Under the pieces are notes generated by a model. That model had not been told where the DNA came from. It made no database searches and saw only the letters and a program-made list of their open reading frames with translations. From positions 17,831,468-17,895,467 of the forward strand of contig CM051016.1 in NCBI GenBank assembly GCA_027704905.1: DNA of 64,000 nt, in the 5' to 3' direction. Shown here piece after piece: positions 20,753 through 31,547 of the stretch. Each line of letters starts with the position of its first letter. The first letter of the stretch is position 1. The position numbers and the translations under genes were made by a program. This DNA is from Muraenolepis orangiensis. Taxonomy: Eukaryota > Chordata > Actinopteri > Gadiformes > Muraenolepididae.

Positions 20753-21280
20753 TTCTTTGTGTCAAAGAAAATGTTACTTTTTAACCTTTGTTCTAAAAAT
20801 AGGCTTTTTTTGTTGGGGAAATTATAATATTTATATATATATATATATAATTCAAGGACTTTTTTTCAATGCTATATTTCTGAAAACTACTCTGTCTCAT
20901 GGTCCAACCATCCATTTTTGCAACATCAGAATTTGAAAAATAATAATCAAGAATGTATAGGTGTATACTTCTGAATCTGTATACATTAACATGTGTGTTG
21001 CAATTTAGTCTGATTGTATTTCAACATTAAAAAAAATGTTATGTAATGTTCTCCTGTGGATTACTAAAAAGCCTTTATACTTATGAATATAAATATTAGC
21101 TATATATTTATGAATAAACAGTACATATATAGCTTATTTTCTAACTATGTTATAACTTATGTTCTTTGTAGATTTGGGGAAACTTTTTGTTGCAATCATT
21201 TAATATAGATCTATAGAAATTGAAGAAAAAGGTTTAAGAAAAGGTTTAATCATCACATTTCATTTTTTCATTCACATTTG
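20753..21280 (+). other. Likely 3'-UTR and flank of the TRIM gene
   Basis: A/T-rich, with (TA)n at 20835-20849 and a possible AATAAA near 21113. No coding frame. Confidence 0.5.

Positions 21281-21324
<44 letters not shown>
21281..21324. repeat. (CT)n microsatellite
   Basis: A pure CT run that abuts an LTR start. Confidence 0.9.
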
Positions 21325-21328
<4 letters not shown>

Positions 21329-21678
21329 ACGATGAGGGGAGTGGGTTGGACCCCGAATGCAGACAACGACACAGTGGAGCGATACGAACGGCTTTATTCC
21401 CCAAAGCACACACAAAACACAAGGGTACACGGGGAGGACGATCCGCGGAGTACCGGCAGGTAGTAGACCGACGAGTAGTCCGGGACGGGGGAGGAGTCTG
21501 CGTACCGGGAGGTCGGGTGCGAAGTACCGGCAGGGGTAGTAGGCAGGCGACGGGTACAAAACAGACGGAAGAACAACGTGCAGTATACGTAACGACCTGA
21601 CGCTGGGGTAACGGATAGACAAAGTATATATACCCCAGGTGAGGTGATTAGCAATTAGACAGGGTGATCGATGACAGG
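21325..21678 (-). repeat. LTR of the TGTCAC...GTGACA family, truncated solo copy
   Basis: Begins TGTCACGATG and matches the 6156-6490 LTR closely, with TATATATA and the AATAAA (rc TTTATT) signal. The other end is lost into an octamer satellite at the same point where 6490 continues into TGTGTGTG. Confidence 0.8.
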
Positions 21679-21680
21679 TC

Positions 21681-21798
21681 GCTCTCTCGCTCTCTCGCTC
21701 TCTCGCTCTCTCGCTCTCTCGCTCTCTCGCTCTCTCGCTCTCTCGCTCTCTCGCTCTCTCGCTCTCTCGCTCTCTCGCTCTCTCGCTCTCTCGCTCTC
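21681..21798. repeat. (GCTCTCTC)n satellite, about 15 units
   Basis: A nearly perfect 8-bp tandem array. It creates long false Arg/Glu/Ser frames on the minus strand. Confidence 0.95.
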
Positions 21799-22827
21799 TG
21801 TACATGTAGCGGGTAGGGTGGTTGAGACCGGAAGCACAGCATGAAGGCCGGCCCACTGGCACTGATTGTTTGATTCGCGCTTGCCTTTAAAAGGTGTCTG
21901 ACGTACACAGGAGGACAATAGTGCGTTTTGTGTTTTGAAGAGTGAGCCGCTTGGAGTTAAGCTGTGCGATCAGGAGAACGTGAGTTTTTGGAAGGTCATG
22001 TCTATTGGGTTTTAACGCTAAACTCATTCATTTGAGTAGCGCTTAACACGGCTCATTGTTTGTTCGCAGCTCGGCCTGGCGTCTGTGTGCGTATGGTGAC
22101 CAGTAAATGGTATGCGCAGTTACAAGTCTACAGTAACCAGTGGAGCGAGTAGTGATTCCTCACGGGTTTGCAGCAACGTAAGTTTACTGGCTCCCTTTCG
22201 CCCTCAGACGTAACGTAATGTTTATAGCTCTGATTGTTCCTGTCTGATATTGCCTATGAATAGAAGCAGCGCTGACGCTGACAAGAGTGTGCTCAACTAT
22301 TAGACATCTATACGGTGGAACTTCATTGGCTTTATAGCTTTGAATTCAGGCTGTCCTCAAAACCGTAAGTTCATTTAATCCCTTTTGTAATTAGTCTCTC
22401 AATCGTAGATCTAGCCTTGTAGCATAGAATACCAAACCATTTATGCTTTGTGATTACAGGAGGATTGTCTTCGTCTGTCCAACTAGCCACTGTTTTTCCT
22501 GGGTTTAATCATTCTGTTTTTATCTATTTGTTCGAATATACGTATGTGTGTGTCTCGGAACCTTGCCACAACTGTGTTGCGACCTGGAGCTCGGTGGGCC
22601 TGGGCTGACGGCCTGCTACGTTTAGCCTACTAGTTCACACGTTTGGTTTGTTTGTTTGTTTTGTCTGTCTTTCTTTGTTTGTTAGGCAAGTAGTATAACT
22701 CTGGCCTTGGGCATTGTGCAATATTTCTCGTCGGGGCGGTGCTCCGTTTGCAGTGTTTACCAGTTTGTAGTGTGAAACGCCGTGTGCGTGTACGGCCTAT
22801 TTTGGTGTGAAGTCTCATAGCGTTGAA

Positions 22828-22858
<31 letters not shown>

Positions 22859-23367
22859 TGTGCACTCTAACTATTTATTCAACCTTATTTCGCTATACTA
22901 TTTATTAGACTTTTAACACTGACTTATGTGATTGTGGTGCCGTGACTTATTTATTGCAGCATTTTGCACACCTGTGGGAAATAATTGCTTGTGCTGATTG
23001 CCAACTGTGTATTTATTGTGCCTACTGTTTTAATAAAACTGTATTTTGATTACATCAGTCCCATCCTTGTTCCTTTATTGGACATAACCTGTTTAGATAG
23101 CTTTAAGGGTAGCGCTGTTTGGAGCGCTGTTTGGGTTTCCTAGCTTAATTATATAAATTGTGAATTTGGGCGCCCCCTGGGGGTCACACATACATATAAT
23201 ACATACAAACAATTGTACCCATAAACATCATAATAAAAAAATCGAAATCAACTTTCACAAACATTAAAAAAAAAAATCAATGCATATCACATTTGCCTCT
23301 ATACTATATACAGTCAAATAAAATAAAAAATATATACAGTAAATAAATATATATACAGTAAACAACA
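21799..23367. other. No protein gene; several splice-donor-like sites
   Basis: Donor-like sites lie at 21980 (GTGAGT), 22178 (GTAAGT) and 22365 (GTAAGT), each after a C-ending exon-like stretch. Acceptor-like TTCGCAG and TTACAG lie between and after them. AATAAAA at about 23034 could be a poly(A) signal. A (GT)n tract is near 22828. It may be part of a non-coding transcript or an unrecognised LTR/leader. No coding frame is convincing. Confidence 0.35.
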
Positions 23368-23648
23368 TTCATTCGATTTACAGAGATGGTTGCTAAGAAC
23401 GTCACCAAGAGACGGACGAGATCATAAGTGAGACATGATTATATTAGATGTTCATATTGCAGGCAGTTGGACATCACAGACAGAGAACGCAATACAATAA
23501 TATACAATTGAATACTATTCAAAGAAAAACAATAATACATGCAATGCAATAGGCCATGCAAACTATACAATGCAATACTAGACAATATGGTTCCCCTGCT
23601 CATTTTGAGGAAGCCTATACAGTAGGCCTACCCTAAGACGGAGCGTGG

Positions 23649-24620
23649 CTATACACTCCTATCACATCCCCGCCGGTGATGGTGCTTTGGCTTCCTGAAG
23701 AGGGCGCTGACTTTCTTCCAGAAATACTGCCCGAAGAAAACGTACAGCACCGGGTTCAGGACGCTGTTAAGGAACGTCATATACACCGCAACCTGGCTTA
23801 CGATATTGAAAGCTCGGCCCCACTGCCTTCCCACAAGGTGGAGTTCCCTCAGTACGTCGAGGAAGTTGAAGACGTGAAAGGGGGCCCAACACACCAGGAA
23901 CAGCGTCGTCACCGCGAACACCAGGGTCGTGGGCTTCCTGTCGCTGCCTTGGTCAGAACAGACAGTCCTCCTTCTGTTTAAAGCCCTGATCACTGCGCCG
24001 CTGCAGAACACAATCACCACAACCGGCAAGGCAAAGCCCAGCACGCTAAACGCTATCTGGTCGGCAAGTCGCCAGGTGCGACCGTAGACCAGTGCACACG
24101 ATGAGGTCCAGGTGACCGTGCTGTAAACCAGGCTGGGCGTGCTCATGAAAACCCCCCAAAGCCACATGACGACGCAGATCACTTTGGCGTACAGCGTGCG
24201 CCTCAGCCACCGCGCCCGCATCGTCTGCACCAGCGCCAGGTACCTGTCGACGCTGACCATCGCGATGATGTAAATGCTTGTGTAGAAATTGACATTGATC
24301 GACGAGTTCACTATCTTGCACATGGCTTCCCCGTAGAGCCAGACGAAGTTGTGACGGATGTCCATCGCCCAGAACGGGAGGACGACCAGGAGGACGATGT
24401 CGGCCAGCGCCAGGTTCCCCAAGTAGATCTCGGGGACAGTTAGACGGTCTTTCTGGGTCAGGAATACCAGCAGGACGAAGCTGTTACCCAGAAGTCCTAG
24501 AGCACACACTATAAACATGTACGGGGGGATGATGTTTCGGTCCAATTGATCCTCCCAATCGGTCCCGTTGGGAGACCACGCATTTGTGGTTGTTATCATG
24601 GAAAAGTTAGTTGGCTCCAT
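23649..24620 (-). CDS. bdkrb1: Bradykinin receptor B1-like copy 2, intact
   Basis: A seven-helix receptor of 323 residues for kinin-type peptides, expected at the plasma membrane and coupled to G proteins. Visible marks: NFS and NGT sites in the N-terminus, TM1 LLGNSFVLLVFL, TM2 IYLGNLALADIVLL, Cys before TM3, DRY (VSVDRYLALV), one ECL2 Cys (SSCAL), CWAPFH in TM6, NPVLY in TM7, and a short basic tail with a HHH run and one Cys. The start ATG at 24620 follows acceptor CTCGTAG; the 5'-UTR exon ends at 24987. It is the only uninterrupted B1-like copy here. It lacks the usual N-terminal and ECL3 Cys pair. The alternative assignment is another kinin-like peptide receptor. Confidence 0.88.
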   Translation of the reverse strand: MEPTNFSMITTTNAWSPNGTDWEDQLDRNIIPPYMFIVCALGLLGNSFVLLVFLTQKDRLTVPEIYLGNLALADIVLLVVLPFWAMDIRHNFVWLYGEAMCKIVNSSINVNFYTSIYIIAMVSVDRYLALVQTMRARWLRRTLYAKVICVVMWLWGVFMSTPSLVYSTVTWTSSCALVYGRTWRLADQIAFSVLGFALPVVVIVFCSGAVIRALNRRRTVCSDQGSDRKPTTLVFAVTTLFLVCWAPFHVFNFLDVLRELHLVGRQWGRAFNIVSQVAVYMTFLNSVLNPVLYVFFGQYFWKKVSALFRKPKHHHRRGCDRSV

Positions 24621-24625
24621 TCCCT

Positions 24626-24986
24626 CTACGAGTAAATAAATACAGAAAATGTGATTATAATGAAAAAGAAAGACTGTACTTGTGCAATGACAATACATTT
24701 GAATCTAATCTAATCTAAAGAAAATCAATGTTTCATTACAAAATCTGAACATTCTCTGCAATTGCCTATAATAATAATAATAATAATAATATAGGTAGCA
24801 CATAGGCCTATATAGGAATTATGAATAGCCTGATAATAGTAAAGAAGGCCAATAAAAAAAGTCAATTATTTGTATGTAGTCCTATTATGTAGGCTTAGTA
24901 TGTAATCATCTATAGTTGTATAGCAAATCACAGTTTAGGGGAATTTACAACTCACACTAACCTGATCAATAAATCCAGAAACTTAC
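24626..24986 (-). other. Intron of B1-like copy 2
   Basis: 361 bp from GTAAGTTTC (donor, 24986 downward) to CTCGTAG (acceptor, 24626), with an (ATT)n tract. The same intron is about 2.37 kb in copy 1 because of a LINE. Confidence 0.7.
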
Positions 24987-25060
24987 CTTACAAATAGTCA
25001 AGAACAAAAAGTCCTTTAGTCTGATGAATGATATTAATAAAATGAATGTGTGGTAGTCCG
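24987..25060 (-). other. Candidate 5'-UTR exon 1 of B1-like copy 2
   Basis: Conserved with 10735-10819 and 50637-50705 and ends at the same donor. A (CA)n tract (25070-25097) lies just upstream. I see no clear TATA box. Confidence 0.55.
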
Positions 25061-25066
25061 AGCCTT

Positions 25067-25100
<34 letters not shown>

Positions 25101-25247
25101 CTCCTAGATCAAGTTCTGCGGATGGGAGGTTTTGGAGAGGGAGTTCTAGTATACAGAGACACATTCCTCCTACACCCGTACATGTCGTTGATCAATCTGT
25201 TTATACACAAGTGGAAACTGGCTTTGTGTGAAAAGTCGTTGAAGGCG

Positions 25248-25373
25248 TGTCACGGTTATGGTGGTTGGCAGGGGGCGTGGCCAAGCCACGTGCGCTGGCG
25301 GCGCACACACACTCCTGTCAACAAGTGTTACGGTGGTTGACAGGGGGCGTGGCCAATCACCGTAACCGTGACA
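25248..25373. mobile_element. 126-bp LTR-derived palindromic mini-element
   Basis: Absent from the paralogous site in unit 2 (50885). It is flanked by the 5-bp duplication AGGCG (25243-25247 and 25374-25378). Both ends read inward as TGTCACGGTTA, so two LTR starts face each other. The interior carries the LTR's GGGGGCGTGGCC box twice. Confidence 0.8.
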
Positions 25374-25446
25374 AGGCGAGCTGTTAACAGACCTAACAGA
25401 CCTTAGATCAGTTTGCTTACCAACCAACCTTTGGGGGTCGGAAACC

Positions 25447-25660
25447 CACTTCAAGATTCAAGATTCAAGGTTTGTATTTGCCATATGCAACACGTACACG
25501 AACACGAACGCTTACTCCCCATTCGCTCCTGCAGTATGAATTTTCTGAAACACTATACTATAAAAATACAAATACTGTACACAATAAAAATAGCAATAAG
25601 AAGAACACTAAAGTGACTGATGATATGTACATGTTTTGAATTGTGCAGAAAGCATTTAAA
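25447..25660 (-). repeat. SINE/LINE-tail repeat ending in (TCAAGAT)n
   Basis: Reverse complement relative of 34931-35013 (TTTGCCATATGCAACACGTA versus ...GTTGCACATGGCAAATA). Present in both receptor units, so it predates their duplication. Confidence 0.6.
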
Positions 25661-26270
25661 AATCATTTTAACGTGCCGGTAGTGCAGCAGCATCATGAAT
25701 ACAGTGCAGTGCATAGTACAGGCTGTAATAAGTCCAGAAAGTCCAGCAAAACGATGATAGTGTATGATACTGTAACCAGTGGTGAAGCGTCAGTGTCACG
25801 GTTACGGTGGTTGACAGGGGGCGTGGCCAATTCACGTGCGCTGAAAGCTCACACACACGCCTGTCAACAATTGTCACGATTTCGGTGGTTGACAGGGGGC
25901 GTGGCCAAGCCACGTGCGCTGGCGGAGCACACACACATCTGGTCAACTATTGCCGTGGCTGATTACTAATTGCCTCACCTGGGGCTACATATACCGCGGT
26001 GTCACTAGGGCACGTTGCTCGTTCGTACTTCTTGTATTCGCGGAACTACGTCACAAGTTCTCCGGTAACCCACTTACCTGTTTTCTGCCTATACGCACCT
26101 CGATCTCCTGATATCCAGACTCTTTGCCTGTCCCTGATCATCCGCCTGTCTACTACCTGTCGGTACTATGCACCTCGACCTCCTGGTATCCAGACTCCTC
26201 GCCTGTCCCTAACCATCCGCCTGTCTACTACCTGTCGGTACTACGCACCTCGACCTCCCGGTATCCAGAC

Positions 26271-26982
26271 CAAAAAGTACTCTGGGGATCCTGACAATTG
26301 TTGGGAGTTCCTGGTACAGTGCCATCTTGCGTTTCAGGCGCAACCATCCCGCTATGAACGAGAGGCAGCGAAGGTTGCGTACGTTGTGAACCTGCTCGAG
26401 GGAGGTCCCCTCGCAATGTTCAACGCGCTCTATGAGCAGGGCTCTTCCGTCACCCAAACCTTCACGGCTCTCGCTGGCGAGCTGAGGCGGGTGTTCGACC
26501 ACCCCATACGTGGTCCACAGGCCGGACAACTCCTGCTGCGGTTGAAACAGGGAAACCTCGGTCTCCGGGAGTACATCGCCCGGTTTCACCGGTTGGCGTT
26601 GGAGTCCGGGTGGAACGATGACTCGCTCCTGTCAGCGTTCCAGAACTGACTCAACCGGGAGCTAGGTAAGGAGGTGGCGCTGCGGGGCGAGACGGGTACT
26701 CTGGATGAGGCCATACAGAGGGCCATCCAGGTTTCGGACCTAGTGATGCAATTGGAGGACGGTCCGAGTCCTTCCAGGAGCGTTTCTCGTGCTGCGGAGG
26801 GAAGGAGCTATACCAGACCCGCTTCTTCCTTCTCCGAGGAGCCGATGCAAGTGGACCGGGTGCATCTTTCTCAGCAGGAACGGAAGCGGAGGACGGACAC
26901 GGGAGCTTGTCTGTACTGTGGAAGAATGGGGCATGCCTGCCGCGTCTGCCCTCGTCGGCCAAAAGAGCAGGCCCCTCAGTGA
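26271..26982 (+). pseudogene. Ty3/gypsy gag remnant with zinc knuckle
   Basis: The first frame (to a TGA at 26647) contains KYSGDPDNCWEFLVQCHLAF, then VAYVVNLLEGGPLAMFNALY and LLLRLKQGNLGLREYIARFH, a retrotransposon gag core. A second frame continues with ALRGETGTLDEAIQRAIQ and ends in a CCHC knuckle, CLYCGRMGHACRVC, where one knuckle residue order is conserved. There is a stop between the two parts and no start codon of its own: the gag joins directly to LTR sequence. It would package element RNA if intact. Here it is defective. Confidence 0.8.
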
Positions 26983-27037
26983 CGGCGGGGTCCCTGAGGA
27001 GCCAGAATGCGACCCGATCTCCAGCTGCGTCGGCAGG

Positions 27038-27726
27038 TTCCCATTTTGAAGCACATCTCCTTTGGGCTAAGGAGGTGCTACCGGTACATGTTTTGGTGGA
27101 CGTGAACTCGCTGGACGGCAAGCCTCTGGCCCGGATCACCCATCGGTCAATCCCTCTCACACTAGTGCTGTCAGGGAATCACCGGGAGAGCATTCACCTT
27201 CACGTCATCTCCTCCCCCCACACCCCAGTGGTATTGGGTAGGCCGTGGCTGGCTATCCACAATCCACACATCAACTGGTCAGTAGGTTCCGTGATCAACT
27301 GGAGAGTGTTCTGCCATTCGCATTGCCTCCGGTCCGCTCTAGCGCCGCGCAATCCACCCACCAGCCCGGTCCCGAGCCCTCCCGATCTCTCATCCGTTCC
27401 CCACGTGTACCACGACATCGTGAGGTGTTCTCCAAGCAACGCGCCATTTTCCTACCCCCCCACAGACCATATGACTGTGCCATCGATCTCCTTCCCGGCG
27501 CTCCTCTGCCGGTCAGTCGGCTCTACAACCTGTCCCGGCCCGAGAGGGAGACGATGGAAACCTACATCCATGACTCTCTGGCAGTCTGATCAGACCCTCG
27601 TCGTCGTCTGTTGGTTCAGGGTTTTTCTTCGTCACCAAGAAGGATCACACGTTGCGGCCGTGTATCGACTTCTGGGGCCTAAACGACATCACAGTGAAAA
27701 ATAAATACCCTTTGCCTCTCATCTCA
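27038..27726 (+). pseudogene. Ty3/gypsy protease and N-terminal RT remnant
   Basis: After gag, the frame with VHVLVDVNSLDGKPLARI and HTPVVLGRPWLAIHNPHINW is the retropepsin-like region; the usual active-site D-S/T-G triplet reads D-V-N here, so it is mutated. A second frame has RPYDCAIDLLPGAPLPVSRL, and a third has LRPCIDFWGLNDITVKNKYP, the start of RT. There are at least two frameshifts, and the catalytic RT core, RNase H and integrase are gone. Confidence 0.75.
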
Positions 27727-27872
27727 TTACGCACCTCGACCTCCCGGTATCCAGACCTCTTGCCTGTCCATGACCATTCCATGTGCGTTTTTGCAAATAA
27801 ACCACCTGTTCTCCCCTCTCTGGTCTGTCTGCGTTCGGGGTCCAACCCACACACTGCATTTGTGACAGTCAG

Positions 27873-28383
27873 GGCCTTCAAGGTATTCAGAGAAGACCCT
27901 GGAACCCTCAGATGAAAAAAATGAATACAATTTTAATAAAATGAATAAATGAGAATGGTATCTGTGTTGTTGATCTGTTATATTACAGTGTTACGTTGAT
28001 TTTTTTTTGTCTTTCTCGGCCCATGCACTACGCATTAGAGTGGTTTTGTGTTGCAACCAATGGGATCTTTTTCTGGGGTACTCGCAAATACCTTGGCCCT
28101 TAAACTGAATGAGAGCGTACGTTTGGATTGACAATTTGATCAAGCAATCATATATTGGTTTGTAGCCAATGGGCGTATTCTTTCAGATTTCCCCACAGGT
28201 TCATAGTACGCTAGAAGATCCCCGTCCCATTACAGGCTCCAGACAGAGGATCTAGCTTAGTGCTACGTTGGGCTTTTTCTACGTTGGTTTTTTATGTTGA
28301 AATGGCAACAGGTGAAGATGATGTGGTTGCGGAATTGTTGTTAGTACCCTTTTCAAGAAGAACATTCAGTGAAAAGATTGACA
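27873..28383 (+). repeat. Duplicated flank, no gene
   Basis: Aligns with about 51298-51860. A/T-rich with short low-complexity stretches; no frame of interest apart from the hAT remnant that follows. Confidence 0.6.
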
Positions 28384-28623
28384 TTATAAAAAAATTGTAA
28401 CAATCCTCCTCACCACTGCATCTGTGGAAAGGATATTTTCCGCCCTCAAACGGATAAAAACGTATGCGAGGAACAGAACAGGACAATCCCGACTCACTGC
28501 ATTAGCTTCCATAGCTATTGAAAGGCAACTTCTTTTAAATCTGAAAAGCAGTGATCAGCTTTATGACCGGGTTATCGAAACATTCATCCAGAAGGACAGG
28601 AGAATGGATTTGGTCTTTAAGTG
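28384..28623 (+). pseudogene. hAT (ZMYM1-like) transposase C-terminal remnant
   Basis: The frame reads SVERIFSALKRIKTYARNRT, then GQSRLTALASIAIERQLLLN and a DRRMDLVFK end with stop at 28621-28623. This is the C-terminal dimerisation region of ZMYM1-like hAT proteins. No upstream catalytic part is seen. Related remnants occur at 51888-52095, 32456-32633 and 55779-55966. Confidence 0.75.
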
Positions 28624-28804
28624 AACATCATTGGTGAGCGAGACTAATTTTTCTTTGCTGGTTTTGGTGTTGCATCTCGTTGAGCTGGTTGTTGCATTTT
28701 GTTTCCACACACTTGTTGAATGTTTAGTTAATGGCTGTCTTGAGTTTGTTAAGCATTGTTGTGCATTTAAATTGAGAGTTTTGACTTGATCTTTCTTTGC
28801 ATCT

Positions 28805-29178
28805 CTTAACGTGAAAAGGCTTAACGTTACTAAGAGTTACAAAACCGCGATCAATAATCACCAAATTTCTCTAGCATATGTCTTGTCATTAGCCCTTTCA
28901 CCTGTCAAAATATCTCAACTTAAACCATTATGGACGTTATGTGACATTACGTGTTTTCCTCTCTATTGAGCCAGTAAGGAAAAGTCTTAACGCAGCTTTA
29001 TGAGAGGAAAACACTTAATGTAACATAACTTCCGTAATAGTAGGATTTAGGTTTTGATATTTTGACAGGTGAAAGTGCTAATGACAAGACATATGCCAGA
29101 GACTTTGCCAGAGACATTTGGTGATTATTGATCGCTGTTTTGGAACTTTAAGTTACGTTAAGCCTTTTCACGTTAAGC
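28805..29178. repeat. Foldback element with ~120-180-bp inverted arms
   Basis: CTTAACGTGAAAAGGCTTAA at the left is mirrored by TTAAGCCTTTTCACGTTAAG at the right. The arms continue to pair through GCATATGTCTTGTCATTAGC and the TTCCTTACTGG / CCAGTAAGGAA centre, so almost the whole 374 bp is one imperfect palindrome. A truncated copy lies at 52269-52590. Confidence 0.85.
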
Positions 29179-29723
29179 ATTTTAGACTGTGCGTGGTGGT
29201 GCTGTGTTGTGCTGTTACTTCACTACATTTCATACCTTTCATACCTTTGCCAACTATGGTCAACTTCTAAATTGGCTGCGACAATCTTATCTGCCTAAAT
29301 GAGAGAACGCATAAAGTGACTGCCTCCGTGACGTCCGTCTGACTAGAACAACCAAATTTTAGTATGGGGGGGGGGGTTGCCATTGAGTGTAACGTAATAT
29401 GGATGACAATGTAATGATAGTGGCAGCACTCCTAACGTTTAGTAGGTGCACTGCCTGTGGATAAAAACAATCCTTGAACCTTGTAGTTCTTGTACGGATG
29501 CTGCGGAACCAGCGACCGGACCGTAGAGGGGAGAAGAGACTGTGTCTAGGGTGGTTGCGGTCGCTTGATATGCTAATATGTAAATGGTATGCAAATGTAT
29601 TTGTAGGAGATTGCTGACATAACCCATAGATATAGGATGATCCACCTCAGCTATCCACAAAAGAAAAAGAAAAAAGGCCGATAGACGTCCTGTAATTGCG
29701 AAATGACTGCCTAATGATTCATA
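29179..29723. other. No gene seen
   Basis: Mixed sequence with a poly-G run near 29366. The short open frames lack motifs. Confidence 0.4.
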
Positions 29724-29960
29724 GACGCAATTTTAACCGTGAGTGACCCGCACGGGTCTCGAACTCACGGTTCAGGCATTAGAGGCGTGGAGGAGTGAGG
29801 TTTACCACTGCACAGCACCACCTGCTGGCTTCCGTTACACTAAACTTCACTCTCATCCAGGTCACGGCACCAATGTAACTGTGAGTGTTCCACACTGGGC
29901 TCGAACCGACAACCTCCGGCGTGCGAGGCGACGCTCTAACATGAGAAGCTAAAACCCCAT
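29724..29960 (-). repeat. SINE-like repeat with two tRNA-like promoter modules
   Basis: On the minus strand a module with TTAGAGCGTCGCCTCG and B-box GGTTCGAGCCC is followed, about 170 bp on, by GAGTTCGAGACCCGTGCGG, another B-box-like tRNA 3' half. Neither folds as a full tRNA by eye, so I call a tRNA-derived SINE. Confidence 0.5.
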
Positions 29961-30638
29961 GGGCCCTAGCTTCTTTTAGGTGTTGGGCAGTGAGGCCGCA
30001 TAGAACCACTGGCTGTTGTCCTTAACACAAGTAAACTACTAATAATTACTCAATAATCCCATGTTTAGTATAGCGAGGCAGATGCACAGAAGTTAATGTT
30101 GGGGTCGCAAACCTTTTCAGAGCTAGAAATGGGGACAAAGAAAGTTTGGGAACCATCCATTCATAGACGCAAGTGGTTGAATATGAATGGAAGAAAATGT
30201 AGCATTGTCAAAACGAGATTTCATAATTAGGCATTTTGAATAATTAGTCGCACTATCATGCACTACTGTAATTAGTGATGGTGGTACATGGAATATAAAA
30301 ATAGAATATTCGGGATTTTGTAATAAAAAGACAGAATGATTCCCTTATCTGCTTCCCCTTAATGTTGTTTATTTATTCAATCAAAACAACATAGTTTAAT
30401 AATCAAGAATCAAGAAAGTATCACATTGTCAACGTTCTGAAATTCTGGTGGAATGAGATACCAGCGTCCACCACAAACACGTGGACTTGAAACAACAAGT
30501 TTAATCAAAACATGATGTCGTCTTTCTCATGTAAACAGAAGGTTTAGTCGAAAAACTCACATCCAGACACACAGAGAGGCACACATGAACACACACACAC
30601 ACACACCAATCAGCACACACACACACATCCCGACACCC
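29961..30638. other. No gene; (CA)n tract at 30590-30626
   Basis: The (CA)n portion aligns with 53717-53780 and forms the left side of the deletion that truncated the B2-like pseudogene. Confidence 0.5.
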
Positions 30639-31341
30639 TGGCCTTCCCCTCGGTGCGCTCTGCCTTGAACCTCTCCATCGCCCGGTTCCTTCGCAGCGCC
30701 CGCACGATCTGCACGGTGCAGTAGGAGATGACGCAGCCCGGCAGCAGGCAGCCGAATGCGGTGGACGCCGCGTCACAGACCAACTGGGTGGCAAAGTCCG
30801 GGTAGTCGAGGTTGCAGGCGGTCACGTCGTACTCTTCCACGCACATGCTCCTGCGGTACAGGAGCGTGGGCGTGGTGAGCACCAGCCCCAGGACCCACAC
30901 CAGCGCACAGCCCCGCTTGGCCCACTTGGGCCTGCGCATCATGCCGTGCGACATGGGGTGCACTAGCGGCCCGTAGCGGTCCATGCTCACCAGCACCATG
31001 AAGTAGATGCTGCAGTAGGCGTTGATCATGATGCCCAGCACAACCAGAGGGCACAGGAAGGCGGCGAAGGGCCAGTCAAAGCCGTGTGCCACGTTGACCG
31101 CCCAGAAGGGCAGGCACCAGGCACCAGGTCGGCCGCCGCCAGGTTGCTGAGGTAGATCTCAGCCACCGTGCACGACGTCTTGTGCAGGCAGAACACCAGC
31201 AGGACAAACAGGTTGCCCAGGATGCCCAGCCAGGATGTAGTAAGGCTGGACGGTGTGTATCCAGTCCCAGATGTGGTTGTCCACGCATTCGGTGCCGTTT
31301 GGGTAGTCTTGGTAGGACGGGTGGCCGGAGGTGGAGTTCAT
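30639..31341 (-). pseudogene. bdkrb2: Bradykinin receptor B2-like copy 1, truncated and frameshifted
   Basis: Closely matches the intact gene at 54546-55586 from its ATG (31341) through TM5 and ICL3. It differs by an 11-nt deletion in TM1 (near 31228), a 4-nt deletion in TM2 (near 31113), and loss of everything after ERTEGKA. The sequence jumps from TGGCCTTCCCCTCGG (30639) into a (CA)n tract that in unit 2 lies more than 1 kb further down. TM6, TM7 and the tail are therefore gone. Cys of ECL2, DRY and the N-terminal Cys codon remain readable. It cannot make a receptor. The acceptor TTTCCACAG before the start is preserved. Confidence 0.9.
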
Positions 31342-31547
31342 CGGAAAGCTGTGGAAACACGGTGCGGTGTGTGTGAGGTTAAAGGAGCGAGGAGGAGGAT
31401 GACTCCAAATGAGCTGGAGGTGTATATCGATCAGAGATCCCCTGAACGAATATAACAATAGAACATTGGCTGTAAAGTTAGGACGATGATCTGACTTCTA
31501 TCTTCTAACTTCTATAGTATACTCAGTGGTGGGCCATCAGGGCCAGT

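Larger units (their letters stand above)
25794..27867 (+). mobile_element. Internally deleted Ty3/gypsy-type LTR element
   Basis: A 2,074-bp insertion starting TGTCACGG and ending TGTGACA, with 5-bp duplication GTCAG (25789-25793 and 27868-27872). The empty site is visible in unit 2 at about 51292. LTR sequence covers 25794-26270 and 27727-27867; gag, protease and the start of RT lie between. A 28-bp LTR segment (ending CGGTATCCAGAC) occurs at both internal junctions. The rest of pol is missing. Confidence 0.9.

Noticed and set aside
26740..27160. Minus-strand frames of 104-169 codons
   Set aside because: Antisense shadows of the gag/protease remnant.
29743..30009. Small ORFs on both strands
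   Set aside because: They fall in a tRNA-derived SINE and have no motif.
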